Below, piece after piece: positions 8,192 to 16,039 of a stretch of 64,000 bases of DNA. A program made the translations under genes and the position numbers. Positions within the stretch are counted from its first letter, which is position 1. Each line of letters starts with the position of its first letter. This stretch comes from Xanthomonas sp. 3793. GTDB lineage: Bacteria > Pseudomonadota > Gammaproteobacteria > Xanthomonadales > Xanthomonadaceae. The stretch spans positions 310,001 to 374,000 of the forward strand of contig NZ_JANTYU010000002.1 in the NCBI RefSeq assembly GCF_024806835.1. Direction: 5' to 3'. Under the pieces are notes generated by a model, which saw only the letters and a list, made by a program, of their open reading frames with translations, had not been told where the DNA came from and did no database searches.

Positions 8192-8989
8192 TCATGGCGC
8201 GTGCCAACACCAATGCCAGGGTTCGTAGACGATGCCATGCGGATTGTCGCGCGGATAACTCAGGCGGTAGCCGAACTGCTCCGCGTGACTGCCCAGCCAG
8301 GCAAATGCAGCGGTGGCTTCGAACGATTCTTCGGCCGGGGGTTCGCCAGGAGTGCCGATATCGAGTGCGTCGCCGCTGTGGTGTTCGCTGAAGCCGGGCG
8401 CGGCGTTGACTGCCAGAATCTGCTCCAGCGCCAGCCCGCGTGCGAACTTGCGTTCGAAGATGCCAAGTTGGTAATCGTGGCTGCGATAGCCGGAGATTGC
8501 ATCGAGCACGATGTCCGCACGCAGTGCGGCCGCACGTATCTGCCTCCATGCACGCGCGGCGCCTGCGCTGAGCCAGAGCGGCCGGCCGAAGCGATCGCGC
8601 CCGGCGTACTGCAGCGTTGCCGGTTCGGCGATCAGGCGCAGGCCGGTGCGTTGCACATAGTCATCGGCAACAAGCCCGAGCTGTGTCAGTCGATGCTGCA
8701 AGCCGTCGATCGCAAGAACGCCGGCGTGGCCTTGGCGGCATCGAACGGTCGCGTCTTGCAGTCGGTCCAGTGCCTCGTCCAGGCCGGGCTCGTTTGCCAG
8801 TCGCGGCACCAGCGGCATCAGCCCGTGCGGCAGTTGCGCGGCCAGATAGCGTCCATCGCGCTTGCGCCGCAGTAGCCAGTCGGCCTGCGCCAGCACGCGG
8901 GCGTCGGCATTGCCGCGCGCACGCAGCAGGGCGGCCGGTACCAGCTCGATAGCGGTGGTGTTGAGCAGCAGGGACGGCGTTGTACGCAT
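8192..8989 (-). CDS. VanY-like D-alanyl-D-alanine carboxypeptidase (M15)
   Basis: This 265-residue zinc peptidase of the M15B/VanY family is predicted to trim D-Ala from peptidoglycan stem peptides. The signature segments are SGYRSHDYQ, SEHHSGDALDIG (zinc-ligand His and Asp) and EPWHWCW (catalytic Glu/third zinc His), at about residues 165-262. No obvious cleavable signal peptide is seen, although M15 enzymes normally act outside the cytoplasm. It is the last gene of the SPFH-led operon, starting 15 bp after the PH-domain gene. This context suggests an envelope-related role for the whole cluster. Confidence 0.87.
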   Translation of the reverse strand: MRTTPSLLLNTTAIELVPAALLRARGNADARVLAQADWLLRRKRDGRYLAAQLPHGLMPLVPRLANEPGLDEALDRLQDATVRCRQGHAGVLAIDGLQHRLTQLGLVADDYVQRTGLRLIAEPATLQYAGRDRFGRPLWLSAGAARAWRQIRAAALRADIVLDAISGYRSHDYQLGIFERKFARGLALEQILAVNAAPGFSEHHSGDALDIGTPGEPPAEESFEATAAFAWLGSHAEQFGYRLSYPRDNPHGIVYEPWHWCWHAP

Positions 8990-9004
8990 TGCGACAGGGT
9001 AGGG

Positions 9005-9616
9005 CTAAGCGCGTTGCGCGGCCAGTTGCTGGAGATCCTGCAGCAGCTGGCGCGGCTGTTCGGGGCTGAGCACGAGTACGCTGCCGTCCTTCAACGGGAG
9101 GGCCAGCACGCGGGCAGACTGGGTGATCAGATAGAAACCCGGGCTCGCCTGCCTGCTGCGGTAGTACCCGGACTGGAAGCCCGGGTAGCCAAAACCCAAG
9201 GACTTTCTGCCCGGTTTGAAGGCAGTGTCCCTGGCCAGGTCGATCACGCGCGCCGTGTCCAGCCGGATCTGGTCGACGGGCACCCGCCTGGTGAATAGTG
9301 TCGAGCGCACGATCAAGCGCTCGTCCTGGAGCCGGATACTGCGTCGCGCATGCGCGGCAGTGCAGCTCACCGCAACTGTCAGCAACAGTGCTAGGTGGGC
9401 GTACAGGGCGGCAGGATGCCCGTCGCGGGCATTGCCCGCATGGACCACGACGATCACGCATGCGGCAGCCAGCAACGGGAGCCACAGCCACAGCGCCAGC
9501 CTCCAGGGCGCGACCGTAGCGACGGCGTAGTCACGCCGGTATGGTGGCGGACGGTGACCGGTATGTGCAGTGGGCGGTGCGACGTTGCCGGGGCGTTGGC
9601 CTGTTCGCGTTGTCAT
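9005..9616 (-). CDS. Two-helix membrane protein with bacterial PH domain
   Basis: This 203-residue protein has a basic, proline-containing N-terminus, two closely spaced transmembrane helices (about residues 38-60 and 69-88) and a bacterial pleckstrin-homology-like domain (about 95-200). The characteristic segment is KSLGFGYPGFQSGYYRS, similar to the glycine/tyrosine-rich turn of the bPH_5/bPH_6-type families. The PH part is probably cytoplasmic. Its ATG overlaps the stop of the preceding small ORF in an ATGA, implying translational coupling within the SPFH operon. The function is unknown. Confidence 0.75.
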   Translation of the reverse strand: MTTRTGQRPGNVAPPTAHTGHRPPPYRRDYAVATVAPWRLALWLWLPLLAAACVIVVVHAGNARDGHPAALYAHLALLLTVAVSCTAAHARRSIRLQDERLIVRSTLFTRRVPVDQIRLDTARVIDLARDTAFKPGRKSLGFGYPGFQSGYYRSRQASPGFYLITQSARVLALPLKDGSVLVLSPEQPRQLLQDLQQLAAQRA

Positions 9617-9792
9617 CTGGCTTCCCTGGCGGGCACCGGCGACACAGCCCTCGCCGTCATGTGTGGGTGTCTGGCAGCGAGCATGTCGAAGGTGTGTGGT
9701 GCGGCAACCACAACCTGGATGTCATCGCCGTTGAAGTCTCGGATAGAGGGCCGCGATGCGGCAACGCCACGCCCGGTCCAGCGCCCGCTCAT
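9613..9792 (-). CDS. Unrecognised 59-residue ORF coupled at both ends
   Basis: This is a short frame ([20 protein letters not shown]...) that I do not recognise. It is reported because its ATG overlaps the stop of the ribbon-helix-helix gene (ATGA) and its own stop overlaps the ATG of the PH-domain gene (again ATGA). This is the spacing seen between true operon genes. The product is basic, has no hydrophobic segment and contains [18 protein letters not shown] in the centre. It could be a genuine small protein, a degenerate reading frame that keeps ribosomes moving through, or chance. Composition alone does not settle this. Confidence 0.45.
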   Translation of the reverse strand: MSGRWTGRGVAASRPSIRDFNGDDIQVVVAAPHTFDMLAARHPHMTARAVSPVPAREAR

Positions 9793-9968
9793 GCCTCGGA
9801 TTCCTTGTCGTCGCGTGGCTTGGGCAAACGTCCGGCCTTGCGTAGCGCATCGCGCAACACGTATTCGATCTGCGCATTGAGGCTGCGCAGTTCGTCGTCG
9901 GACCAGCGCTGCACGGCTGCCAGCACATCGGCGCTGATGCGCAGCGGGTAGGCCTTCTTTTCGCTCAC
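9789..9968 (-). CDS. Arc-like ribbon-helix-helix DNA-binding protein
   Basis: This 59-residue protein starts at a GTG that overlaps the upstream stop codon in GTGA. The sequence [20 protein letters not shown], followed by [18 protein letters not shown], matches the Arc/MetJ ribbon-helix-helix fold: a short beta strand (YPLRI) that would contact DNA, then two helices. It probably acts as a dimeric repressor. No toxin gene is adjacent, so I do not call it an antitoxin. Autoregulation of the operon is plausible, given the inverted repeat upstream of the first gene (11157-11173). Confidence 0.82.
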   Translation of the reverse strand: MSEKKAYPLRISADVLAAVQRWSDDELRSLNAQIEYVLRDALRKAGRLPKPRDDKESEA

Positions 9969-10249
9969 TCGCGCTCACCGCGGCCGCTGTGACGGCGCAG
10001 GTGCATGACCATCGAGACGATCAAGACGTTGACGCCGATGATCATGCCGATCACCACTGCGTAGATACCGGCGCGGTTGTCGCCGGCCCAGTACAGGCAG
10101 GCGGCACCGATCAGGATCACCAGGCTGATCAAGGCCCAGCGCAGGCCCAGGCCGCGCGCGCGGTCGTCGTCGTCCGCACCGATGGAGGCGGCGATCGCCA
10201 GTGCGGGCAGACCGGACAGGGCGACCACCAACGGCACCATGACATTCAT
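9965..10249 (-). CDS. Small membrane protein of the SPFH operon
   Basis: This 94-residue protein has three predicted transmembrane helices (about residues 4-22, 36-55 and 60-82) separated by a charged loop [10 protein letters not shown] and ending in a basic tail [13 protein letters not shown] do not recognise a named family. It sits nine bases after the SPFH gene and overlaps the ribbon-helix-helix gene by four bases, so it is probably made in step with both. By position it could be a membrane partner of the SPFH protein. NfeD-like proteins often accompany SPFH genes, but this sequence lacks a recognisable NfeD OB-fold. Confidence 0.7.
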   Translation of the reverse strand: MNVMVPLVVALSGLPALAIAASIGADDDDRARGLGLRWALISLVILIGAACLYWAGDNRAGIYAVVIGMIIGVNVLIVSMVMHLRRHSGRGERE

Positions 10250-10258
10250 TGCTTGACC

Positions 10259-11125
10259 TCAATAGAGCGAGCCGGTGTTGACCACCGGTTGGGTGCCGCG
10301 ATCAGAACACAGCACGGTGAGCAGGTTGCTGACCATATGCGCCTTGCGCTCTTCGTCCAACTGCACGACGCCGCTTTTCTGCAACTCGGCCAATGCCATT
10401 TCCACCATGCCCACGGCGCCTGCAACGATGCGCGTGCGTGCGGCGATCACCGCATTGGCCTGTTGCCGCTGCAGCATGGCCTGGGCGATTTCCGGTGCGT
10501 AGGCCAGGTGGCTGATGCGCGCTTCGATGACGTCCACGCCGGCCTGGGTCAGGCGTTCGTCCAGATGCCGCTTGAGCTGTTCGCTGATTTCGGCCGGATG
10601 GCTGCGCAACGAAATCTGCCCATCTTCGTGCTGGTCGTAGGGATAGCTGGTGGCCATCGCGCGCAGCGCCGCTTCGGACTGGATGTGCACGAAGCTTTCG
10701 TAATCGTCGACGTTGTAGACCGCCTCCGATGCATCCATGACCTGCCACACGATCACCGCGGCGATCTCGATCGGGCTGCCATCGAGCTCGTTGACCTTGA
10801 GTCGTCCGCTCTCGAAGTTACGCACGCGCTGGCTGACCCGGCGCTTGGCGTAGAAGGGGCTGTTCCAGCGCACGCCCTGGTCCTTGACGGTGCCGACGTA
10901 CTTGCCGAACAGGCTCAGCACTGCGGCCTGGTTCGGTTCCAGGGTGTATAGGCCGGCCAGCACGAACACATTGCCGGTTGCGATCAGGATGGCCGGCAGC
11001 ATGCTCAGAATCGGCAGCAACCCCATGCCGGCCGCGATCAGCGCCGCGGCTGCCAGCAGCAGCACGACGACACTCGCGGCGATCACCGGAATGCCTGGGA
11101 CGGAGCCGAGCGACTTCTCTTTCAT
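10259..11125 (-). CDS. SPFH (stomatin/prohibitin) domain membrane protein
   Basis: This 288-residue protein has two hydrophobic segments near the N-terminus (about residues 13-34 and 37-58). The SPFH domain (about 60-250) includes [20 protein letters not shown] and [20 protein letters not shown], the typical post-SPFH helix. Members form membrane-bound ring or cage oligomers and organise lipid domains or proteases. It is the first gene of a compact minus-strand operon with a three-helix membrane protein, an Arc-like repressor, a small ORF, a PH-domain protein and a VanY-like peptidase. A start at 11125 with [11 protein letters not shown] is assigned. The specific function is not known. Confidence 0.88.
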   Translation of the reverse strand: MKEKSLGSVPGIPVIAASVVVLLLAAAALIAAGMGLLPILSMLPAILIATGNVFVLAGLYTLEPNQAAVLSLFGKYVGTVKDQGVRWNSPFYAKRRVSQRVRNFESGRLKVNELDGSPIEIAAVIVWQVMDASEAVYNVDDYESFVHIQSEAALRAMATSYPYDQHEDGQISLRSHPAEISEQLKRHLDERLTQAGVDVIEARISHLAYAPEIAQAMLQRQQANAVIAARTRIVAGAVGMVEMALAELQKSGVVQLDEERKAHMVSNLLTVLCSDRGTQPVVNTGSLY

Positions 11126-11156
11126 GGTGGGGCATCCTTGATGGGTGTGGATAAAA

Positions 11157-11173
11157 GATATCAGATTGATATC
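11157..11173. promoter_or_regulatory. Inverted repeat in the SPFH operon-purT divergent region
   Basis: The perfect inverted repeat GATATCA-GAT-TGATATC lies 32 bp upstream of the SPFH gene and 82 bp upstream of purT. It is the only strong dyad in this 129-bp divergent region. Its position suits an operator for the minus-strand operon, possibly for the Arc-like protein that the operon encodes, but purT regulation is equally possible. Confidence 0.5.
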
Positions 11174-11254
11174 AGGATTCGACTGGTTTCCGACCAGCGG
11201 TCGTGCCGCCCGCCCGTTAGAATGGCCGCCCCCTTCCGATCTGGACCCGCGCTC

Positions 11255-12457
11255 ATGACTACTCTCGGCACGCCGTTATCGCCCTCCGCCACCCGGGTGT
11301 TGCTGCTGGGGTCGGGCGAACTGGGCAAGGAAGTGGCGATCGAGCTGCAGCGCTTCGGCGTGGAAGTGATCGCCGCCGATCGCTACGCCAATGCACCGGC
11401 GATGCAGGTGGCACATCGCTCGCACGTGCTGGACATGCTCGATCCCGCCGCGCTGCGCGCGCTGATCGCCGCCGAGCAGCCGCATTTGATCGTGCCAGAG
11501 ATCGAAGCCATCCATACCGAAACGCTGGTGGCGCTGGAGCGCGATCAGGGCCAGCGCGTGATTCCCACCGCGCGCGCCGCACGCCTGACCATGGACCGCG
11601 AAGGCATCCGTCGCCTGGCTGCCGAAACCCTGGGCCTGCCGACCTCGCCGTACCGGTTTGTCGACACCGCTGCCGAGTACCGCGATGCGATCGCCGCGGT
11701 GGGCCTGCCGTGCGTGGTCAAGCCGGTGATGTCGTCCTCCGGCAAGGGCCAGAGCACGTTGCGCAGCGAGGCCGACATCGATGCGGCCTGGGACTACGCG
11801 CAGACCGGCGGACGTGCCGGTGCCGGCCGCTGCATCGTCGAGGGCTTCATCGATTTCGATTACGAGATCACCTTGCTGACCGTGCGGCATGCCGGCGGAA
11901 CCTCGTATTGCGACCCGATCGGGCATTGGCAGCAGGACGGCGACTATCGCGAAAGCTGGCAGCCGCAGCCGATGTCGGCCGCCGCCTTGCAACGTTCGCA
12001 GGAGATTGCGAAAGCCATTACCGACGATCTGGGTGGCTGGGGACTGTTCGGGGTGGAGTTGTTCGTCAAGGGCGACGAAGTGTGGTTCAGCGAAGTCTCG
12101 CCGCGCCCGCACGACACCGGCCTGGTGACGCTGATGTCGCAGGACCTGAGCGAATTCGCGCTGCACGCCCGCGCCATTCTCGGCTTGCCGGTCGGTGCCG
12201 AGAACGGTGGCGTGATCCGTCAGAGCGGCCCGTCGGCGTCCTGTGCGCTACTCGCGCACGGCAATGGCGTGCCGGTGTTCGGCAACGTGGCCGCTGCACT
12301 GCGCGACCCGGACACCGCCCTGCGCCTGTTCGGCAAACCGCGCGTGGACGGCCACCGCCGTGTCGGCGTCACCCTGGCGCGCGCAGAGAGTATCGATGCG
12401 GCACGCGAGAAAGCGCGTGTGGCTGCTGCGGCGCTGACGATCCAGTTGCAAGGCTGA
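11255..12457 (+). CDS. purT: Formate-dependent GAR transformylase PurT
   Basis: This 400-residue ATP-grasp enzyme converts formate, ATP and glycinamide ribonucleotide to formyl-GAR, the third step of purine synthesis. The visible family segments are [20 protein letters not shown] (N-terminal nucleotide-binding), [18 protein letters not shown] (phosphate-binding loop), [20 protein letters not shown] and [13 protein letters not shown]. The length equals the usual PurT. The ATG at 11255 was chosen because it gives the conserved N-terminus. The upstream in-frame extension reaches into the divergent promoter region. The gene has no close downstream partner on its strand. Confidence 0.96.
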   Translation: MTTLGTPLSPSATRVLLLGSGELGKEVAIELQRFGVEVIAADRYANAPAMQVAHRSHVLDMLDPAALRALIAAEQPHLIVPEIEAIHTETLVALERDQGQRVIPTARAARLTMDREGIRRLAAETLGLPTSPYRFVDTAAEYRDAIAAVGLPCVVKPVMSSSGKGQSTLRSEADIDAAWDYAQTGGRAGAGRCIVEGFIDFDYEITLLTVRHAGGTSYCDPIGHWQQDGDYRESWQPQPMSAAALQRSQEIAKAITDDLGGWGLFGVELFVKGDEVWFSEVSPRPHDTGLVTLMSQDLSEFALHARAILGLPVGAENGGVIRQSGPSASCALLAHGNGVPVFGNVAAALRDPDTALRLFGKPRVDGHRRVGVTLARAESIDAAREKARVAAAALTIQLQG

Positions 12458-12530
12458 GCAGCGGCCTGCTTGAAAGAGGTCCGCCCGGTGTTGCACTTCT
12501 TTCGGAAAGCCAGCTGCGGTATGTGTCGAC

Positions 12531-12560
12531 ACGCTTGCCATCACCATTGAAGGCAAGCGT
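12531..12560. other. Hairpin between purT and the EEP gene
   Basis: The arms ACGCTTGCC and GGCAAGCGT are separated by 12 bases, in the 252-bp gap between two convergent genes. There is no T tract, so it is at best a weak or Rho-assisted transcription end. I see no gene in 12458-12709. Confidence 0.35.
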
Positions 12561-12709
12561 GCGAGCGATCACGCGTCGACGTGCGGCGGGCGTCAGTTCG
12601 CGACGGGGCCGATTCGCGCCGTGCGTGCGTTCGCTCTCCCCGTCATGCCGGCTCGGGAAGTAAGACCGGTTCCAACGACGCGACTTTGCCCCCCACCCGC
12701 TAATCCCGG

Positions 12710-13936
12710 CTACAAGCCGACATCCACCCACACCGCATGATGGTCGCTGCCATCGGCAATCGCCGCTTCCGGAGCGGTGCTGGCCGGCCAGAAGATGCCG
12801 CTGCCGATCAGGGTGAACCGGTGCGATGGCAGCACGTAGTCCAGGCGCATGGTGCCGGCCTGCGGGCCGAAGTCGCCGGTGACCTGGTGCGGGTCGCCGA
12901 TGTGCACGATGCCTTGCGCGGCGTATTCGGCAGTCTTTTCCGGGCCGCCGTCGCTACGTGGGGTGGGGTACTGCAGCACGCGCGGGTGATGGATCAATGC
13001 GCTGATCGCTTCGTGGCGGCCGGCACCATCGATCGGGTCGTTGTTCAGATCGCCAAGGATCACAAAGTGCGCATCGGCCGCCAGGCCGCCGCAGATTCCC
13101 TTGTCATCGCACAACCAGCGCTTGCTGTCGGCCGCGTTGTCCAGATATGCACGCCACAGCGCGAGCTCGTCGTGGTTGCGGGCGGCATTGCGTTTTTCCG
13201 CGCCATCGAACACCGGCGGCGTCGGGTGCGAAACCAGCGCATGCACGACACCGAGCGGCGTGCGCACCGGCACATCCCAATGCGATTTTGACGACAGGCG
13301 CAGCTGCGACCAGATCGCGTCGCTGTAGAACGAACGCCCGGTCCCCGGATCCAGCGGCCGCAGCGCACCCGGCAACGCGCTCCATTTGAGCAATTGAAAA
13401 CTGCGCACGGCCTGCGCATCGATCGGATACCGCGACAGCACCAGCATGCCGTACTGGCCGGGATGCAGCCCATAGCCCCAGGCATCGTTGCCGCGGGTGC
13501 GGCCGTCGCCACCGACACTGCCGTTGTTGTCCAGGTCCAGGCCGCTCGGCACGCCGGTATTGACCGGTGCCAGATACCGATATGGGTAGCGCAACGCGTC
13601 TCCGCCGCCCGGCTGGGCGACCTGCAGATAGCGTTGCTGGAACAGATCGGCAGCGCGGTGGTCGGGATCGAAATCGAATTCGTTGAGCAGCACCAGATCA
13701 GGGCGCACGCGCTGCAGCACGGCGGCGATCTTGCGTGCATGCGCGCTGTCGCCCTGCAGTTCGCGCACCAGGCCGCCGGCCTCGTCGGAGTACAGCGAGG
13801 TGTTGTAGGTGGCGATGCGCAGCTGGGTCGGCACAGCGCCGCCCGCGCTATCGGAGGTGGCGGCCGATGCAGGCGTGCGATGGGTACAGGCGGCGCAAAG
13901 CGCGGTCAATGCAAGCAACAGAAGAGGTCTGATCAT
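12710..13936 (-). CDS. Endonuclease/exonuclease/phosphatase family lipoprotein
   Basis: This 408-residue predicted lipoprotein has the signal MIRPLLLLALTALCAACTH, with a lipobox ending at Cys16 or Cys17. The mature part is an EEP-superfamily metal-dependent hydrolase. Its motifs are RIATYNTSLY, LVLLNEFDF (metal-binding Glu), GDLNNDP and GSDHHAVWVD (catalytic Asp/His pair). The family includes DNases, phosphodiesterases and sphingomyelinases, so the substrate cannot be fixed from sequence. The export signal suggests action on an extracellular or periplasmic phosphodiester. It lies 51 bp upstream of bpt on the same strand, with no known functional connection. Confidence 0.88.
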   Translation of the reverse strand: MIRPLLLLALTALCAACTHRTPASAATSDSAGGAVPTQLRIATYNTSLYSDEAGGLVRELQGDSAHARKIAAVLQRVRPDLVLLNEFDFDPDHRAADLFQQRYLQVAQPGGGDALRYPYRYLAPVNTGVPSGLDLDNNGSVGGDGRTRGNDAWGYGLHPGQYGMLVLSRYPIDAQAVRSFQLLKWSALPGALRPLDPGTGRSFYSDAIWSQLRLSSKSHWDVPVRTPLGVVHALVSHPTPPVFDGAEKRNAARNHDELALWRAYLDNAADSKRWLCDDKGICGGLAADAHFVILGDLNNDPIDGAGRHEAISALIHHPRVLQYPTPRSDGGPEKTAEYAAQGIVHIGDPHQVTGDFGPQAGTMRLDYVLPSHRFTLIGSGIFWPASTAPEAAIADGSDHHAVWVDVGL

Positions 13937-13987
13937 CGCCCGATTCTCGCATGCCGGATGCGACAGGCCGATGTCGCGCGCTGCGAT

Positions 13988-14743
13988 TCACGGTGCCGAT
14001 GCGGCCGGCGGCAGCCCGCGCCACTGACGGCCGTCGTAGGCCTCCAGTGCGTTGAAGCGACGCTTGTAGTTCATCTTGGCGTGGCCATCGATCCAATAGC
14101 CCAGATACACGTGCGCGCGTCGCTCGCGCTGCGCCCATTGAATCTGCTGCAGGATCGCGAAGGTGCCCAGGCTGCGCGCGGCCGCCTCCGGCGCGTAGAA
14201 CGTGTACACCGCCGACAGCGCATGCTCGGTCACATCGGTGACCGCGACGGCGAGCAGTCGTCCCGGGGCATGCGCCACGGACGGTTCGCGGATTTCCAGA
14301 AACCGCCCATGCGACCAGCCGCCGATCAGGAACTGATCGAATTCGCTGCCGCCGTGCTCGTCCATGCCGCCACCGGGGTGGCGGGATTTAAGGTAATGGC
14401 GGTACAGGGCCAGTTGCTCGTCGGTGCGCTGGGCCGCGACCACGCGCACGACCAGATCCTGGTTGCGCGCAAGGCAGCGGCGTTGACTGCGATCGGGCCG
14501 AAACGCATCCACCGCAATGCGCACCGGCACGCATGCGCGGCAGCGCTCGCAATGCGGCCGGTACACCAGATCGCCGGAGCGACGGAATCCCCATGCCAAT
14601 GCCTGCGGATAGATCGTGCCAAGGCGCGGGTCATGCGGGTCCAGCACCAGATCGCGCGCACGACGCTCGGGCCAGTAGCTGCAGGCATGCTCACCGGTCT
14701 GGAACAGGCGCAGGTCGTCGTGGGTGTCGGCGTGAATGGCCAT
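13988..14743 (-). CDS. bpt: Aspartate/glutamate leucyltransferase (Bpt)
   Basis: This 251-residue aminoacyl-tRNA-protein transferase attaches leucine to N-terminal Asp or Glu, feeding proteins into the ClpS/ClpAP N-end-rule pathway. The cysteine-rich N-terminal motif GEHACSYWP and the pair [12 protein letters not shown] are diagnostic of the ATE/Bpt family. The C-terminal half carries [22 protein letters not shown] and [18 protein letters not shown]. The start at the ATG at 14743 ([19 protein letters not shown]) gives the standard N-terminus. Confidence 0.95.
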   Translation of the reverse strand: MAIHADTHDDLRLFQTGEHACSYWPERRARDLVLDPHDPRLGTIYPQALAWGFRRSGDLVYRPHCERCRACVPVRIAVDAFRPDRSQRRCLARNQDLVVRVVAAQRTDEQLALYRHYLKSRHPGGGMDEHGGSEFDQFLIGGWSHGRFLEIREPSVAHAPGRLLAVAVTDVTEHALSAVYTFYAPEAAARSLGTFAILQQIQWAQRERRAHVYLGYWIDGHAKMNYKRRFNALEAYDGRQWRGLPPAASAP

Positions 14744-14941
14744 GCGCGCAGGATAGCGCCTGTGCGTCGCAACAGCGGCGACTGTCCGCCGGATGAATAC
14801 GCCAGGTGCGCGCGTCAACGTGCGCGCCGATGGCTCGTTGATGTGGGTGTTGGTGGCAGCGCACGGCCTGTCCGGATGCGCCACCCACGCGATGCGGCCC
14901 ATGCAGGTGCCGCGTGTGGTTCCCACAATCAGGAGTTTCCC

Positions 14942-15541
14942 ATGACGTCTCGCAAACCTTTCCTCGCCCTGGCCGTGCTGGCTGCACTGTCCACCGGCGT
15001 CGTGTTCGCCGCCACTGTGCCTGTTGCCGGCGATGCGCCGCGTCCTGGCAAGCTCGACAGCAATAACGATGGCGTCATCGATCGTAGCGAAGCGGCCGCC
15101 GCCCCCAAGCTGGCCGCGCAGTTCGATACGCTGGACGCCAACAAGGACGGCAAGCTCTCGCGCGATGAGCGCCCGCGTCATCGCGGCCCGGGTCGCGACG
15201 GACGTGGTGACTGGATGGCCAGATTCGACACCAACAAGGACGGCCGCATCAGCCGCGAGGAAGCCAAGGCCGATCCGAAGTTTGCCGCGCGCTTCGATCA
15301 GATGGACCTCAACAAGGACGGCTTTGTCGATCGTGCCGACCGTGAGCTGCGCATGCAGCAGCATCGCGATGCCTGGTTTGCCAAGGCCGACACCGACAAG
15401 GACGGAAAGCTGAGCAAGGCCGAGTTCGATGCCGCATCGAAGCTGCGCGGCGAGCACGGCCCGCGTGGCCCAGGTGGGCACGGTGAGCATGGCGACCATG
15501 GCAAGCGTCCGATGCCGGCCAAGCCTGCCGCAGGCAACTGA
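14942..15541 (+). CDS. Exported EF-hand calcium-binding protein
   Basis: This is a 199-residue protein with a cleavable signal peptide ([23 protein letters not shown], cut near residue 23). Five EF-hand loops with the Dx[DN]xDG pattern follow: [48 protein letters not shown] and [12 protein letters not shown]. The last two-thirds of each repeat is charged and helical, consistent with Ca-binding pairs. The C-terminus is rich in Gly, His and Pro ([15 protein letters not shown]) and may bind metal or be disordered. It is probably periplasmic or secreted, and its partner is unknown. A strong terminator follows at 15645. Confidence 0.9.
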   Translation: MTSRKPFLALAVLAALSTGVVFAATVPVAGDAPRPGKLDSNNDGVIDRSEAAAAPKLAAQFDTLDANKDGKLSRDERPRHRGPGRDGRGDWMARFDTNKDGRISREEAKADPKFAARFDQMDLNKDGFVDRADRELRMQQHRDAWFAKADTDKDGKLSKAEFDAASKLRGEHGPRGPGGHGEHGDHGKRPMPAKPAAGN

Positions 15542-15644
15542 GTATGTAGGTGCAGTGCAACGGGTTGAACAATGCAGTGCTCGGATGATGCCGCCGTCAT
15601 GGCGGTGGCTCATCCGCAACAGGTAACAAGGCGCCGATCGACAG

Positions 15645-15677
15645 ACGGCCTCCCGCAAAAGCAGGAGGCCGTTTTTT
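15645..15677 (+). terminator. Rho-independent terminator after the EF-hand gene
   Basis: The stem ACGGCCTCC/GGAGGCCGT has a ten-base loop and is followed by six T residues. It lies about 100 bp after the EF-hand stop codon. No gene is apparent in 15678-15862. Confidence 0.88.
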
Positions 15678-15862
15678 GTGCGCACGTTGTCGGATCTGCC
15701 AGGTACGGGGAGTGTTTACCGCCTCTAGTTACGGCAACCGCCTCATCGCTGACTAATGGCCACCTCCAAGCGCCGTTGGTCGACCTGGGGCGGAACCTCG
15801 ATCGCGCCTTCTGCAGCGGCAAGGGTGCGGCAACTTGCGGGCGCCACGTTGGTCAATCGACA

Positions 15863-16039
15863 TCATCCGATGACCGAGATCGCCTCAACAAGCCAGACAA
15901 GCGCCACGTAGAATGCTGCCGGCACGCGCAGGTGGCACACCTCGCGCATGTTGGTGACAAACGCGCTACGCGCATCCGGCCGATCTGCCACGTGCGGGCC
16001 CCTGGCATGCGGATCGATCCCTGTGTTGGAGTACCTCAT
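15863..16039 (-). CDS. Small protein coupled to the sigma factor gene
   Basis: This 58-residue ORF has an ATG that overlaps the stop of the sigma factor gene as ATGA. Its first 33 residues are polar and include MRYSNTGIDPHARGPHVADR. The C-terminus (about residues 41-58, PAAFYVALVWLVEAISVIG) is hydrophobic enough for one membrane segment. I do not recognise it. The exact four-base overlap and the hydrophobic end favour a real coupled gene, perhaps a small partner of the membrane-fused sigma factor. The small size makes chance possible. Confidence 0.42.
   Translation of the reverse strand: MRYSNTGIDPHARGPHVADRPDARSAFVTNMREVCHLRVPAAFYVALVWLVEAISVIG

Noticed and set aside
9789-9968. Toxin-antitoxin locus built on the Arc-like protein
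   Set aside because: No toxin-like gene adjoins it. The neighbours are a three-helix membrane protein and an unrecognised ORF inside a longer operon, so a regulatory role fits better.
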